7,162 bases of DNA, from the NCBI GenBank assembly GCA_902461475.1, contig CABPXX010000061.1:1-7162 (forward strand), in the 5' to 3' direction. Under the pieces are notes generated by a model. It was not told the origin of the DNA and searched no databases. It saw only the letters and a list, made by a program, of their open reading frames with translations. The translations under genes and the position numbers were made by a program. Source of the stretch: an uncultured Eubacteriales bacterium (GTDB lineage Bacteria; Bacillota; Clostridia; Oscillospirales; Oscillospiraceae). Below, in pieces: positions 1 to 6,830 of the stretch. Position 1 is the stretch's first letter, and each line of letters starts with the position of its first letter.

Positions 1-1
1 T

Positions 2-736
2 GCGATTTTTCCCCCCGTTTGGGGGCGCGGCGGCGCCCGCCAGTATCTCTCCTACAGCAAAACCCTGTTGGAGCGTGCCTTTGAGACCCAGTCTCCCAAG
101 CTGGTAATTCTGGAAACCCTGTGCATCTACCGTCAAATTCCGGCCAAAACCGTGGTGATGGATGAGGTATCCCGGTACCTGCCCATTCTCCGCTACCACG
201 ACCGCTGGAAGACCATGACCCGGGAGGATTTCAGCCCCACCGACGGCAACAGCTACACCACCCCCTATAAGGGATACCGCCTGAGCAGTGCAGCCAGCAG
301 TGCAGATGCCACCAACTACATGGCCTACACGGATAAAGCTGCATCCATCCCTGTGCTCAACCGTCTGTTGGTGGAGCAGATTCAGGAGCTGTGTGAGGAG
401 CACGGCGCCAAGCTGCTGCTGCTGAGTACCCCCAGCACTGTCAACTGGAACTACCAGCGCCACAACGGCATTCAGGAGCTGGCGGACGAGTTGGGCCTGG
501 AGTACATTGACCTGAACACCAAGACCCAGGAGGTCCCCATCGACTGGTCCAAGGACACCTTTGACCGGGGCGACCACTTGAATCACACCGGAACGGTCAA
601 GGTCTCCCAATTCCTGGCCAAATACCTGGAAGGGACCCAGATGTTCTCTGATCGTCGAGGAGACAGCAAATATGCCAATTGGAACAATCTGCTGGAAAAC
701 TATGAAGCAGAAGTGGCCAAGGCGGCACCCAAATAA
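2..736 (+). CDS. SGNH/GDSL-hydrolase-like protein, C-terminal part (5' end outside window)
   Basis: The reading frame is open from base 2 with no start codon that looks real; the TTG at 68 is internal to a continuing frame, so the gene begins left of the window. About 244 codons are visible, ending in TAA at 734-736. Visible hallmarks are a hydrophobic strand (PKLVILET, about nt 95-118), a later strand KLLLLSTPS (about nt 410-436), and a C-terminal block containing GDHLNHTG (nt 569-592). Its Asp (572-574) and His (575-577 or 584-586) resemble the Asp/His catalytic block of SGNH-fold esterases and of DltD/AlgX-like proteins that modify cell-envelope polymers. The serine-bearing first block would lie upstream and cannot be seen, so activity is unproven. 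It may be an envelope-associated acyl-transfer or esterase-like protein; the substrate is unknown. It is convergent with the histidine operon and probably unrelated to it. Confidence 0.6.
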   Translation, partial: AIFPPVWGRGGARQYLSYSKTLLERAFETQSPKLVILETLCIYRQIPAKTVVMDEVSRYLPILRYHDRWKTMTREDFSPTDGNSYTTPYKGYRLSSAASSADATNYMAYTDKAASIPVLNRLLVEQIQELCEEHGAKLLLLSTPSTVNWNYQRHNGIQELADELGLEYIDLNTKTQEVPIDWSKDTFDRGDHLNHTGTVKVSQFLAKYLEGTQMFSDRRGDSKYANWNNLLENYEAEVAKAAPK

Positions 737-743
737 CATAAAC

Positions 744-772
744 AAGCCCTCCTGCATAACGCAGGAGGGCTT
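744..772. terminator. Bidirectional intrinsic terminator between convergent genes
   Basis: A perfect 12-bp stem (744-755 paired with 761-772, arm AAGCCCTCCTGC) closes a 5-base loop (ATAAC). On the plus strand it is followed by a T/C-rich tract (773-780), and on the minus strand by a T-rich tract (TTGTTTATGTTATTTG). It lies 7 bases after the stop of the plus-strand gene and 6 bases after the stop of the BI-1 gene. It can therefore end transcription from both sides, and it marks the 3' end of the histidine operon. The U-tracts are imperfect, so efficiency is uncertain, but the stem is unambiguous. Confidence 0.85.
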
Positions 773-778
773 TCCCTT

Positions 779-1504
779 TCACTGCCGATTTCTGGAGCCC
801 AGAAAGCGCAGGAGATACAAAAACAGGTTGATGAAATCCAAATACAGCTGGAGAGCGGAGTAAATCGAGGCTCGCTCCAACAGCGCCACATCATGGCTGA
901 AATACTCGTAGTTCTTCTTAATCTTCTGGGTGTCATAGGCAGTGGCACACAGGAAAATCACAAGCCCCACCATACACACCAGCCGCTCCATCGCACGGAT
1001 ATCAAAGAGCATCAGCACCAAACCGCTGATGACCAGGAAGATGAGCCCGCCGAAAATCAGAGGACGCAGACGAGATAAGTCCGTGTGGGTAAACCGTCCA
1101 TACAGGGCAAAGCCACCGAAAAACAGGGCGGTCAACCCAAAGACCAAAATCAACGCCGCCACATCAAAGGCCACAAAATAGACGGAGAATACCACGCCAT
1201 TGAGGATGGAGTAGATGAAAAACAGGCCTCGGCTCACATGCACCGACTGCTTATGCATGCGGGCGGAGAAAACCAAAACCACGGCGATTTCCGCCACCAG
1301 CAGTATCATCAAAATGGAGGGTGTGGTCATCAGCAGCCATATCACCAGGCCGCTGGCAGCCATGTACCAGGCTAGCGCAAAAGTGACCATGAGCCCCAGG
1401 AACATCCAGCCAAAGGTGCGGGAAATATAGCGGTTGAGAGTCAGCCCTCCAGCTGCATAGCTGCTGTCAAACTCACTGGGGTTAAAAGAACCATACTGTT
1501 GCAT
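779..1504 (-). CDS. Bax inhibitor-1 (BI-1/YetJ/YccA) family membrane protein
   Basis: This is a 241-residue integral membrane protein with about seven hydrophobic segments, near residues 31-50, 54-80, 93-112, 115-135, 146-167, 172-190 and 213-236. The C-terminal signatures AYDTQKIK (189-196) and YLDFINLFLYLLRFLG (221-236) are typical of the BI-1 family. Asp191 and Asp223 are the likely counterparts of the aspartate pair described as the pH-sensitive calcium-leak sensor in Bacillus subtilis YetJ; that assignment is inferred by position. Family members are thought to conduct calcium or modulate membrane-protein turnover, but the bacterial role is poorly defined. The ATG lies one base after the hisE stop, with GGGAG 7 bases upstream inside hisE, so it appears to be the translationally coupled last gene of the his operon. 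A shared hairpin terminator follows. The family call is strong; the function is not resolved. Confidence 0.92.
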   Translation of the reverse strand: MQQYGSFNPSEFDSSYAAGGLTLNRYISRTFGWMFLGLMVTFALAWYMAASGLVIWLLMTTPSILMILLVAEIAVVLVFSARMHKQSVHVSRGLFFIYSILNGVVFSVYFVAFDVAALILVFGLTALFFGGFALYGRFTHTDLSRLRPLIFGGLIFLVISGLVLMLFDIRAMERLVCMVGLVIFLCATAYDTQKIKKNYEYFSHDVALLERASIYSALQLYLDFINLFLYLLRFLGSRNRQ

Positions 1505-1505
1505 A

Positions 1506-1832
1506 TCAGGTCTCCCGATCCACTTGTTTCATGGTTTTCAAATTTCCAATTTTCAAACTGCGGCGGTCCAGCTCGGCCATCACATTCTCCAGAGGGATGT
1601 TCTGCTGGGCCATCATCACCATCAGGTGATAGATGAGGTCGGAAATCTCGCCCACGGTGTCCTCTTTGACTCCGTTTTTGGCGGCAATGATGGTCTCCGC
1701 ACACTCCTCCCCCACCTTTTTGAGGATCTTATCCAGCCCCTTGTCAAACAGGTAGCAGGTATAGGAGCCCTCCTGGGGATTGGCCTTGCGGTCCAGAACC
1801 ACCGAGTACAGGCTCTGCATAGTATCATTCAT
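1506..1832 (-). CDS. hisE: Phosphoribosyl-ATP pyrophosphatase
   Basis: HisE hydrolyses phosphoribosyl-ATP to phosphoribosyl-AMP and pyrophosphate, the second step of histidine synthesis, in the cytoplasm. The 108-residue product has the all-alpha MazG-like HisE pattern: GEECAE at 41-46 and EISDLIYH at 62-69, whose acidic residues (Glu42, Glu43, Glu46, Glu62, Asp65) fit the magnesium-binding set. A longer frame begins at an ATG at 1859, but nothing like a Shine-Dalgarno precedes it. The ATG at 1832 has AAGGAGAGG six bases upstream, and the protein from there (MNDTMQSLYSVV) begins like other HisE proteins. The gene is separate from hisI, 39 bases downstream of it, whereas many bacteria have a fused HisIE. 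It ends one base before the BI-1 gene. The C-terminus (KTMKQVDRET) is ordinary. Confidence 0.93.
   Translation of the reverse strand: MNDTMQSLYSVVLDRKANPQEGSYTCYLFDKGLDKILKKVGEECAETIIAAKNGVKEDTVGEISDLIYHLMVMMAQQNIPLENVMAELDRRSLKIGNLKTMKQVDRET
1512..1516 (-). promoter_or_regulatory. Ribosome-binding site of the BI-1 gene, embedded in hisE
   Basis: GGGAG on the minus strand lies 7 bases before the ATG at 1504 and within the last codons of hisE (Arg-Glu). Together with the one-base gap between the hisE stop and this ATG, it supports the chosen start and coupled translation. Confidence 0.65.
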
Positions 1833-1838
1833 GGGAAT

Positions 1839-1847
1839 CCTCTCCTT
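1839..1847 (-). promoter_or_regulatory. Ribosome-binding site that fixes the hisE start
   Basis: AAGGAGAGG on the minus strand ends 6 bases before the ATG at 1832. It is a strong Shine-Dalgarno match and lies inside the longer alternative frame from 1859, arguing that the shorter start is the real one. Confidence 0.75.
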
Positions 1848-1871
1848 ATCGTATTCCATGGTACAGGTTGA

Positions 1872-2192
1872 TTATACTTCGATTTCTCGGAAAAAACAAC
1901 TGGTGGCCCCGGTGTGACAGGTGGGGCCTTTGGGGGTACACAGATACAGCAGGGTATCGGTATCGCAGTCGGTAAATATCTCGTTGACATAGAGGAAGTG
2001 CCCGCTGCTCTCCCCCTTGTTCCACAGCTTTTGGCGGCTGCGGCTCCAGAACCAGGCGGTTTTGGTCTCCAGGGTCTTCTCCACCGCCTCCCGGTTGGTA
2101 AAGCCCAGCATCAGCACCTGGCGGGTGTCGGAATCCTGGATGATCACCGGGATAAGTTCTGACTTTTGAAAGAGCAAACCCAAATCAAACAT
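1872..2192 (-). CDS. hisI: Phosphoribosyl-AMP cyclohydrolase
   Basis: HisI opens the adenine ring of phosphoribosyl-AMP to give ProFAR, the third pathway step. The 106-residue protein has the complete family signature. This includes [17 protein letters not shown] (49-65), the metal-binding acidic cluster DCDTD (75-79, Asp75/77/79), and CHTGATSCF (92-100), whose Cys92 and Cys99 together with Cys76 fit the zinc ligands of the family. Its length is normal for a stand-alone cyclohydrolase without the HisE domain. The ATG overlaps the end of hisF by 8 bases (2185-2192), and GGGGAGAGGGG immediately upstream supplies a ribosome-binding site. If hisF is truly frameshifted, ribosomes leaving the wrong frame stop at 2315, about 120 bases before this start, so coupling to hisF would be lost. 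Confidence 0.95.
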   Translation of the reverse strand: MFDLGLLFQKSELIPVIIQDSDTRQVLMLGFTNREAVEKTLETKTAWFWSRSRQKLWNKGESSGHFLYVNEIFTDCDTDTLLYLCTPKGPTCHTGATSCFFREIEV

Positions 2193-2959
2193 GCCCCTCT
2201 CCCCTCTCTCGCACCGGGATATTCTGCTCCCGGAGATATTCTTTTACCTTGGGGACCGTGAGCTCCCCAAAGTGGAACAGGCTAGCCGCCAGGGCGGCGG
2301 CGCACCCCGTCTCCTCAAAGACCTGGGCAAAGTGGCTCAGCTCCCCACAGCCCCCCGAGGCAATCACCGGGATAGTTACGGCGCTGGTCACCGCCCGGAT
2401 CAGTTCCAGGTCGAACCCCGCCTTGGTGCCGTCGGCGTCCATGGAGGTGAGGAGGATTTCCCGCCCCCAACTCCTGGCCCCGCTTGGCCCACTCCACGGC
2501 GTCCAGCCCGGTGGGAATGCGGCCGCCTGCCACCACCACCTCAAACCAGCCTTCTTCCCGGCGCTTGGCGTCAATGGCCAGCACCACACACTGGGAGCCG
2601 AAGAGCTGGGCGGCGTCGGCAATGAGCTGGGGATTTTTCACCGCCGAGGAGTTGACGGAAATTTTGTCCGCCCCCGCCCGCAGCAGGCGGCGGAAATCCT
2701 CCACCGTACGGATGCCGCCCCCCACCGTGAGGGGCACAAACACTTGGCTGGCGGTGCGCTCCACCACATCCTCCACGGTGTCCCGGGCGTCGCTGGTAGC
2801 GGTGATGTCCAGGAAGACGATCTCATCCGCCCCCTGGTCGGAGTAGTAGCGGGCCAGCTCCACCGGGTCCCCGGCGTCCCGGATGTTGACGAAGTTGACC
2901 CCTTTCACCACCCGTCCGTCCCGGACATCCAGGCAGGGGATGATGCGTTTGGCTAGCAT
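2185..2959 (-). pseudogene. hisF: Imidazole glycerol phosphate synthase subunit HisF, interrupted by a frameshift
   Basis: HisF is the cyclase subunit that uses ammonia from HisH to turn PRFAR into imidazole glycerol phosphate and AICAR. The first frame (ATG at 2959) encodes the N-terminal part of the (beta-alpha)8 barrel, with Asp11 in [18 protein letters not shown] (78-84) and Asp130 in VLAIDAKR, up to RGQELGAG (160-167). Past residue 167 the frame becomes nonsense and stops at 2315-2317. The family continuation [17 protein letters not shown] resumes in another frame from 2460 and runs through [13 protein letters not shown] and [12 protein letters not shown] to a TGA at 2185-2187. The net change equals one base gained or two lost within 2458-2464, where the minus strand reads GCGGGAAAT. 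Repair would give 257 or 258 residues, a normal HisF length. Since the conserved text is GAGEILLTS, loss of two bases fits best. As read, no functional HisF is made; a sequencing or assembly error is quite possible. It overlaps hisA by 7 bases and hisI by 8. Confidence 0.9.
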
Positions 2960-3675
2960 TGGGCTCCACCGTCCTTCACGGCCTGAGCTAGGTCAATAGC
3001 CCCAGCGTAGTAGGCCTTGCCGATGATGGCCCCGTATACCCCCATGCGCTCCAGGTCCACGATATCCTGGTTACAGGACACCCCACCGGAGGCAACGAGC
3101 TGGCAGGACACCGCTTTCTGTAGCTGTTGCAGGCGGTCAAAGGAGGGGCCAGACAGCATACCATCTGTTTCAATATCGGTGAAAATAATGATCTTGACTC
3201 CCAGGCTCTCCATCCGTCGGGCAAAGTCCAGGTAGTCCAGCCCAGAGTCCACCTCCCAACCAGAGGTCTTCACCTTGCCGTCCCGGGCGTCAATGCCCAC
3301 GGCGATGTGATCTGCACTATAGGTGGCGATGGCCTGGGCCACCAGCTCCGGGTTGGAGACAGCGGCGGACCCGATCACCGCCCGGGTCACCCCCAGGGCA
3401 AACACCGCCTCCAGATCTTCCATGGAGCGGATGCCGCCCCCCAGTTCCACCTGGAGCCCCAGGTCTGCCACCGCCTGCACCAGCTGGCCATTGCGGCGCA
3501 CACCGTCCCGGGCCCCATCCAGGTCCACCATGTGAATCCATGTTGCCCCGGCCTCTTGGAAAGCCCGAGCCACCGTCACCGGGTCGGTGGCCACCTGGTG
3601 CACTGTATCAAAGCTGCCTTTGTAGAGCCGTACCACGGCCCCGTCCTTCAAATCAATGGCTGGTAAAATGATCAT
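2953..3675 (-). CDS. hisA: ProFAR isomerase (phosphoribosylformimino-AICAR-phosphate isomerase)
   Basis: HisA catalyses the Amadori rearrangement of ProFAR to PRFAR, feeding the HisHF synthase. The 240-residue (beta-alpha)8-barrel has the full family pattern. It opens with [17 protein letters not shown] carrying the catalytic Asp8, followed by VDLDGARDG (50-58), ELGGGIRS (77-84), and [15 protein letters not shown] (126-140) with the second catalytic Asp129 and the substrate-gripping Trp140. The phosphate-binding [11 protein letters not shown] (167-177) and LVASGGVS follow. Length is typical of single-function HisA. Its ATG overlaps the hisH stop as ATGA (3672-3675), and a modest GGAG lies 10 bases upstream. 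Its TAG stop is inside the hisF start (ATGCTAG, 2953-2959). This tight nesting suggests translational coupling of hisH, hisA and hisF. Nothing is missing. Confidence 0.96.
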   Translation of the reverse strand: MIILPAIDLKDGAVVRLYKGSFDTVHQVATDPVTVARAFQEAGATWIHMVDLDGARDGVRRNGQLVQAVADLGLQVELGGGIRSMEDLEAVFALGVTRAVIGSAAVSNPELVAQAIATYSADHIAVGIDARDGKVKTSGWEVDSGLDYLDFARRMESLGVKIIIFTDIETDGMLSGPSFDRLQQLQKAVSCQLVASGGVSCNQDIVDLERMGVYGAIIGKAYYAGAIDLAQAVKDGGAQC

Positions 3676-4280
3676 GGGTTCATCGCTCCAAAATTCTTTA
3701 GAATTTCCAGGCCCACATCCCCGCTCTTCTCCGGGTGGAACTGGGTGCCGAAAAAGTTGCCATTTTGCACAGCGGCCACCACTTCCATGCCGTAGTCTGT
3801 GGTGGCGATGACCTGGCCGGGGTCGGCTGCCCGCCCGGAATAGGAGTGGACAAAGTACACCCAGGCCCCTTCACTCAGCCCCCAGAACAGGGGCGATGGG
3901 TTGGGAAAAGACAGGCTGTTCCAGCCGATGTGGGGCAGATTGTAGTCGGTTTCCATGCGCTGGACCGTGCCGGGGATGACCCCCAGGCCGGAACAGGTCT
4001 CCCCTTCCTCTCCCTGGGCAAAGAGCAGCTGCATGCCCAAGCAAATGCCCAGTACCGGCTTGTCCTGTCCCATGCAAAGGATAGCCTGGTCCAGTCCGGT
4101 CTGGCGCAGCTTGCGGGCGGCATCCGGGAAGGCCCCCACACCGGGAAGCAGGATGGAATTGGCCCGCTCCAGCTCCTGGGGATCTCCGGTGATGCGGTTA
4201 TTGAGGCCCACATAGGTCAGGGCGTTGGAGACGCTTTTCAGGTTCCCCACCCCGTAGTCTACAATGGCGGTATAGCTCAT
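3672..4280 (-). CDS. hisH: Imidazole glycerol phosphate synthase, glutamine amidotransferase subunit
   Basis: HisH hydrolyses glutamine and channels ammonia to HisF. The 202-residue class I amidotransferase domain shows the catalytic triad: Cys80 in LGICLGMQ (77-84), with His182 and Glu184 in TQFHPEKSG (179-187). Other family marks are VDYGVGNLKSV (7-17), LLPGVGAF (44-51) and PHIGWN (116-121). YFVHSY (142-147) lies in the region that faces the HisF interface. Length is normal. The ATG at 4280 is 17 bases after the hisB stop, and GAGG lies 7 bases upstream of it. The stop overlaps the hisA start as ATGA. The gene is intact, so if its partner hisF is genuinely broken the glutaminase would have no cyclase to work with. 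Confidence 0.96.
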   Translation of the reverse strand: MSYTAIVDYGVGNLKSVSNALTYVGLNNRITGDPQELERANSILLPGVGAFPDAARKLRQTGLDQAILCMGQDKPVLGICLGMQLLFAQGEEGETCSGLGVIPGTVQRMETDYNLPHIGWNSLSFPNPSPLFWGLSEGAWVYFVHSYSGRAADPGQVIATTDYGMEVVAAVQNGNFFGTQFHPEKSGDVGLEILKNFGAMNP

Positions 4281-4297
4281 AGCGCTTCCTCGTTTCT

Positions 4298-4873
4298 CTA
4301 GAGTACTCCTTTGGTGGAGGTCACACCGCTGCCCACCACCTGGGCGGCCTCCTTCAGGGCCATACCCAGGGATTTGTACAGGGCCTCGGTGATGTGGTGG
4401 GCGTTGTCCCCGTACTCGCAGGTCTGGTGGAGTGTAATCCCTCCGTGGACGGCGAAGGCCTGCATAAATTCCTTGGTCAGACAGCTGTCATACCCTCCAA
4501 TCATGGGCTGGGGCATGTTTACCTGGAACACCAGATAGGGGCGGTTGGAGCAGTCCAGCACCGTGCGGCACAGGGCCTCGTCCATGGGCACATAGGCAGT
4601 GCCAAAACGGCGGATGCCGTTTTTATCTCCCAGGGCCTGGCGGAAGGCCTGGCCCAGCACGATGCCCATGTCCTCCACCGTATGGTGGCCGTCCACATAC
4701 AGGTCCCCCTCCACCCGGAGGGTGAGCCCCCACCCGGCGTAAAAGGCCAGGGCGGTGAGCATATGGTCAAAAAATCCGATGCCCGTGGACACGGACACTT
4801 CTCCCCCCTCCAGGCAAAGGGAGAGGGAAATATCCGTCTCCTTGGTCTTTCGGCTGATTTCTGCGCATCTCAT
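4298..4873 (-). CDS. hisB: Imidazoleglycerol-phosphate dehydratase (monofunctional)
   Basis: HisB removes water from imidazole glycerol phosphate to give imidazole acetol phosphate. The 191 residues match the stand-alone dehydratase: GIGFFDHML (31-39), the two manganese-binding His-His motifs DGHHTVED (61-68) and DNAHHITEA (156-164), and the C-terminal STKGVL. No haloacid-dehalogenase-type phosphatase domain is attached at the N-terminus, unlike the bifunctional enterobacterial HisB, so histidinol-phosphate phosphatase must be a separate protein. The ATG is 3 bases after the hisD stop; its ribosome-binding site AAGGAGG lies within the end of hisD, 8 bases from the ATG. There is no room for hisC between hisD and hisB, where it sits in some operons. 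Confidence 0.96.
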   Translation of the reverse strand: MRCAEISRKTKETDISLSLCLEGGEVSVSTGIGFFDHMLTALAFYAGWGLTLRVEGDLYVDGHHTVEDMGIVLGQAFRQALGDKNGIRRFGTAYVPMDEALCRTVLDCSNRPYLVFQVNMPQPMIGGYDSCLTKEFMQAFAVHGGITLHQTCEYGDNAHHITEALYKSLGMALKEAAQVVGSGVTSTKGVL

Positions 4874-4876
4874 GGG

Positions 4877-6172
4877 TCAGCCCTCCTTCTCAAAGCGCAC
4901 CTGGATGGAGTTGGCGTGGGCGGTGAGGTGCTCGGACTGGGCCAGAGTAATAATCTCATCCTTCACCCGCTCCAGGTCCTCCCGGCCATACTCCAGCACG
5001 CTGGTCTTTTTCATAAAGGAGTCCACCGACAAGGGGGAGAAGAACTGGGCGGTGCCACTAGTGGGCAGCACGTGGTCCGGCCCTGCCATGTAGTCCCCCA
5101 GAGGCTCCGGGGTGTTGCCGCCCAGGAAGATAGCCCCGGCGTTGTGTACCAGCTCCAGCACTTGGCGGGGATTCTCCGTAACAATCTCCATGTGCTCCGG
5201 GGCCACCTGATCGGCCAGTTTTGCACAGGTCTCTAAGTCGGGGCAGACAATGGCGCAGCCGAAGTCCCGCAGGGACTGCTCCATGATCTCCCGGCGACTT
5301 AAATAGCCCAGCTGACGAGTGATCTCTTTTTGCACCGCCTGGGCTAGCTCCATGCTATCCGTGAGGAGCACCGCCGAGGCCAGAGGGTCGTGCTCGGCCT
5401 GGCTGAGCAGGTCGGCAGCCATGTGGCAGGGGTTGGCGGTTTGATCGGCGATGGCCAACACCTCAGAGGGGCCCGCCACCATGTCAATGTCTAGGTTTCC
5501 GTAGGCCATGCGTTTGGCCTCCGCCACAAAGGCGTTACCCGGGCCCACCAGCTTGTCCACCCGGGGGATGAAGCCCGCTCCATAGGTAAGGGCGGCCACA
5601 GCCTGAGCGCCACCCACGGCGATGCAGCGGTCCACCCCCGCCACCCAGGCGGCGGCCAGCACCACATCGCTGAGGTTCTCTGTGGGCGGGGTGACCATGA
5701 TGACCTCTTCCACCCCTGCCACCTTGGCGGGAATCACATTCATGAGCACCGAGCTGGGGTAGGCGGCACGGCCACCGGGGACGTATACACCCACTCGCTG
5801 CAAGGGGCGGACCAGCCGTCCCACCTTGCCCCCGCTGGGGCTGTCCCACAGACGAAGGCCCATCTGCACCTCGCTCAACAGCTCCTGCTGATAGGCCCGG
5901 ATGTGCTGAGCACTGCGCTGGAGGGCGGCCAGCAGGTCTGGGTCAATCCGTCCCGCCGCCTGCTCCAGCTCCTCCATGGACACCTCTCGGGGCGAGTTGC
6001 TGTCAAATTTCACGGAGTACTCCTCCACCGCCTCGTAGCCTCGGGCCCGCACATCTTCCATGATGGCCGCCACACTGCGCTGAATCTCCGCCCCCGTCTT
6101 GGCGGCACGGGAGCGCATGGACGCCAATTTTTCCTGTTCTCGGCCTTCTCCGGCCACCACCAATTCCAACAT
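4877..6172 (-). CDS. hisD: Histidinol dehydrogenase
   Basis: HisD carries out the last two NAD-dependent oxidations, histidinol to histidinal to histidine. The 431-residue protein has the usual length. Family features in order are VGVYVPGGRAAYPSS (127-141), AVGGAQAVAAL (185-195), VGPGNAFVAEAK (209-220) and DMVAGPSE (230-237). The zinc ligands are present: Gln258 and His261 in LLSQAEHDP, Asp360 in LGDYMAGPDHVLP, and His419 near the end (LTAHANS). The acid-base pair Glu326-His327 is in VAPEHMEI. The ATG at 6172 lies 19 bases after the hisG stop, with GGGGAG 6 bases upstream. The stop is 3 bases before hisB. All key residues are intact. Confidence 0.97.
   Translation of the reverse strand: MLELVVAGEGREQEKLASMRSRAAKTGAEIQRSVAAIMEDVRARGYEAVEEYSVKFDSNSPREVSMEELEQAAGRIDPDLLAALQRSAQHIRAYQQELLSEVQMGLRLWDSPSGGKVGRLVRPLQRVGVYVPGGRAAYPSSVLMNVIPAKVAGVEEVIMVTPPTENLSDVVLAAAWVAGVDRCIAVGGAQAVAALTYGAGFIPRVDKLVGPGNAFVAEAKRMAYGNLDIDMVAGPSEVLAIADQTANPCHMAADLLSQAEHDPLASAVLLTDSMELAQAVQKEITRQLGYLSRREIMEQSLRDFGCAIVCPDLETCAKLADQVAPEHMEIVTENPRQVLELVHNAGAIFLGGNTPEPLGDYMAGPDHVLPTSGTAQFFSPLSVDSFMKKTSVLEYGREDLERVKDEIITLAQSEHLTAHANSIQVRFEKEG
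4882..4888 (-). promoter_or_regulatory. Ribosome-binding site of hisB, embedded in the hisD 3' end
   Basis: AAGGAGG on the minus strand, a near-perfect Shine-Dalgarno sequence, lies 8 bases before the hisB ATG at 4873 and inside the hisD coding sequence. It confirms the hisB start and lets hisB recruit ribosomes even though it follows hisD by only 3 bases. Confidence 0.75.
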
Positions 6173-6191
6173 ATCCGTCTCCCCTTTTCTC

Positions 6192-6830
6192 TCAAGTGCC
6201 GGACAGGTTGACCTGGCACTGCTGGATGAAGTCTAAAATCTCCTGTTTGTGCAGCTTCATGCTGGCGGTATTCACAATGAGCCGGGCAGACACCTGGGCC
6301 ACATCCTCAATGGGGGTAAGGCCGTTCTCTTTCAAGGTGGCCCCCGTCTCCACGATATCCACGATGCCGTCGGCCAGCCCCAAGATGGGGGCCAGCTCCA
6401 CGCTGCCCTCAATTTTAATGATGTCCACGTCCATCCCCTTGCGCTCAAAGAAGGCTCGGGTGACAGTGGGGTACTTGGAGGCCACCCGGCGGGTCTTATA
6501 AGTGGCGTAAAAGTCGGTGCCCTCTTTCACGGCCAGGGCAAACCGACACCGCCCAAAGCCCAGGTCCAGAACCTCGTAGAAGGCGCCGCCCTTTTCCAGA
6601 ACGGTGTCCTTGCCCACAATACCCAAATCACACACCCCGTGCTCCACATAGGTGATGACATCGGGGGCCTTGGCCAGCACTGCATCCAAGGGGTAGTTGG
6701 GTACCGAGTGGATGAGCCGCCGTCCGGGATGGCGGATGGGGGTGCAGTCCAGCCCCATCTTCTCAAATAGCTCCACCGATTTATCTTGCAGACGCCCCTT
6801 GGTCAGGGCGATTCTCAGTTGCTGACTCAT
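6192..6830 (-). CDS. hisG: ATP phosphoribosyltransferase catalytic subunit (short form)
   Basis: HisG joins ATP and PRPP to form phosphoribosyl-ATP, the committed step of the pathway. At 212 residues it is the short form, lacking the C-terminal regulatory domain. In known cases this form needs HisZ as its regulatory subunit, and hisZ lies directly upstream. Motifs are RIALTKGRLQ (6-15), CDLGIVGKD (67-75) and the PRPP-binding ELAPILGLADGIVDIVETGATL (145-166). The ATG at 6830 was chosen over one at 6866 because the protein then begins MSQQLRIALTKGRL as in the family. It also forms an ATGA overlap with the hisZ stop, with a purine-rich GGAGAGAGG run about 11 bases upstream. The longer form would add 12 residues lying over hisZ. 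Histidine feedback probably acts through the HisZ-HisG complex, by analogy. Confidence 0.95.
   Translation of the reverse strand: MSQQLRIALTKGRLQDKSVELFEKMGLDCTPIRHPGRRLIHSVPNYPLDAVLAKAPDVITYVEHGVCDLGIVGKDTVLEKGGAFYEVLDLGFGRCRFALAVKEGTDFYATYKTRRVASKYPTVTRAFFERKGMDVDIIKIEGSVELAPILGLADGIVDIVETGATLKENGLTPIEDVAQVSARLIVNTASMKLHKQEILDFIQQCQVNLSGT

Noticed and set aside
284..305. Two copies of AGCAGTGCAG spaced 12 bases apart
   Set aside because: A short in-frame repeat encoding Ser/Ala-rich residues (SSAASSADA) within the SGNH-like gene; too short to be a regulatory or mobile repeat.
2249..2956. Plus-strand open frame (235 codons) opposite hisF
   Set aside because: It is antisense to conserved HisF sequence on both sides of the frameshift, with no family-like content; treated as a shadow frame.
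2185..2959. The hisF break as a programmed frameshift or a natural split into two half-barrel proteins
   Set aside because: HisF half-barrels would divide near the middle of the protein, but the break falls just before strand 6. There is no convincing slippery site with a downstream structure, and the second frame has no ribosome-binding site and start.
3127..4301. Plus-strand open frames opposite hisA and hisH
   Set aside because: The sense strand encodes complete HisA and HisH with all catalytic residues; the antisense translations are low-information and His/Gly/Pro-rich.
4394..5236. Long plus-strand open frame (280 codons) opposite hisD and hisB
   Set aside because: It lies wholly antisense to two well-conserved genes, has no recognisable motif, and is the kind of shadow frame expected in G+C-rich coding DNA.
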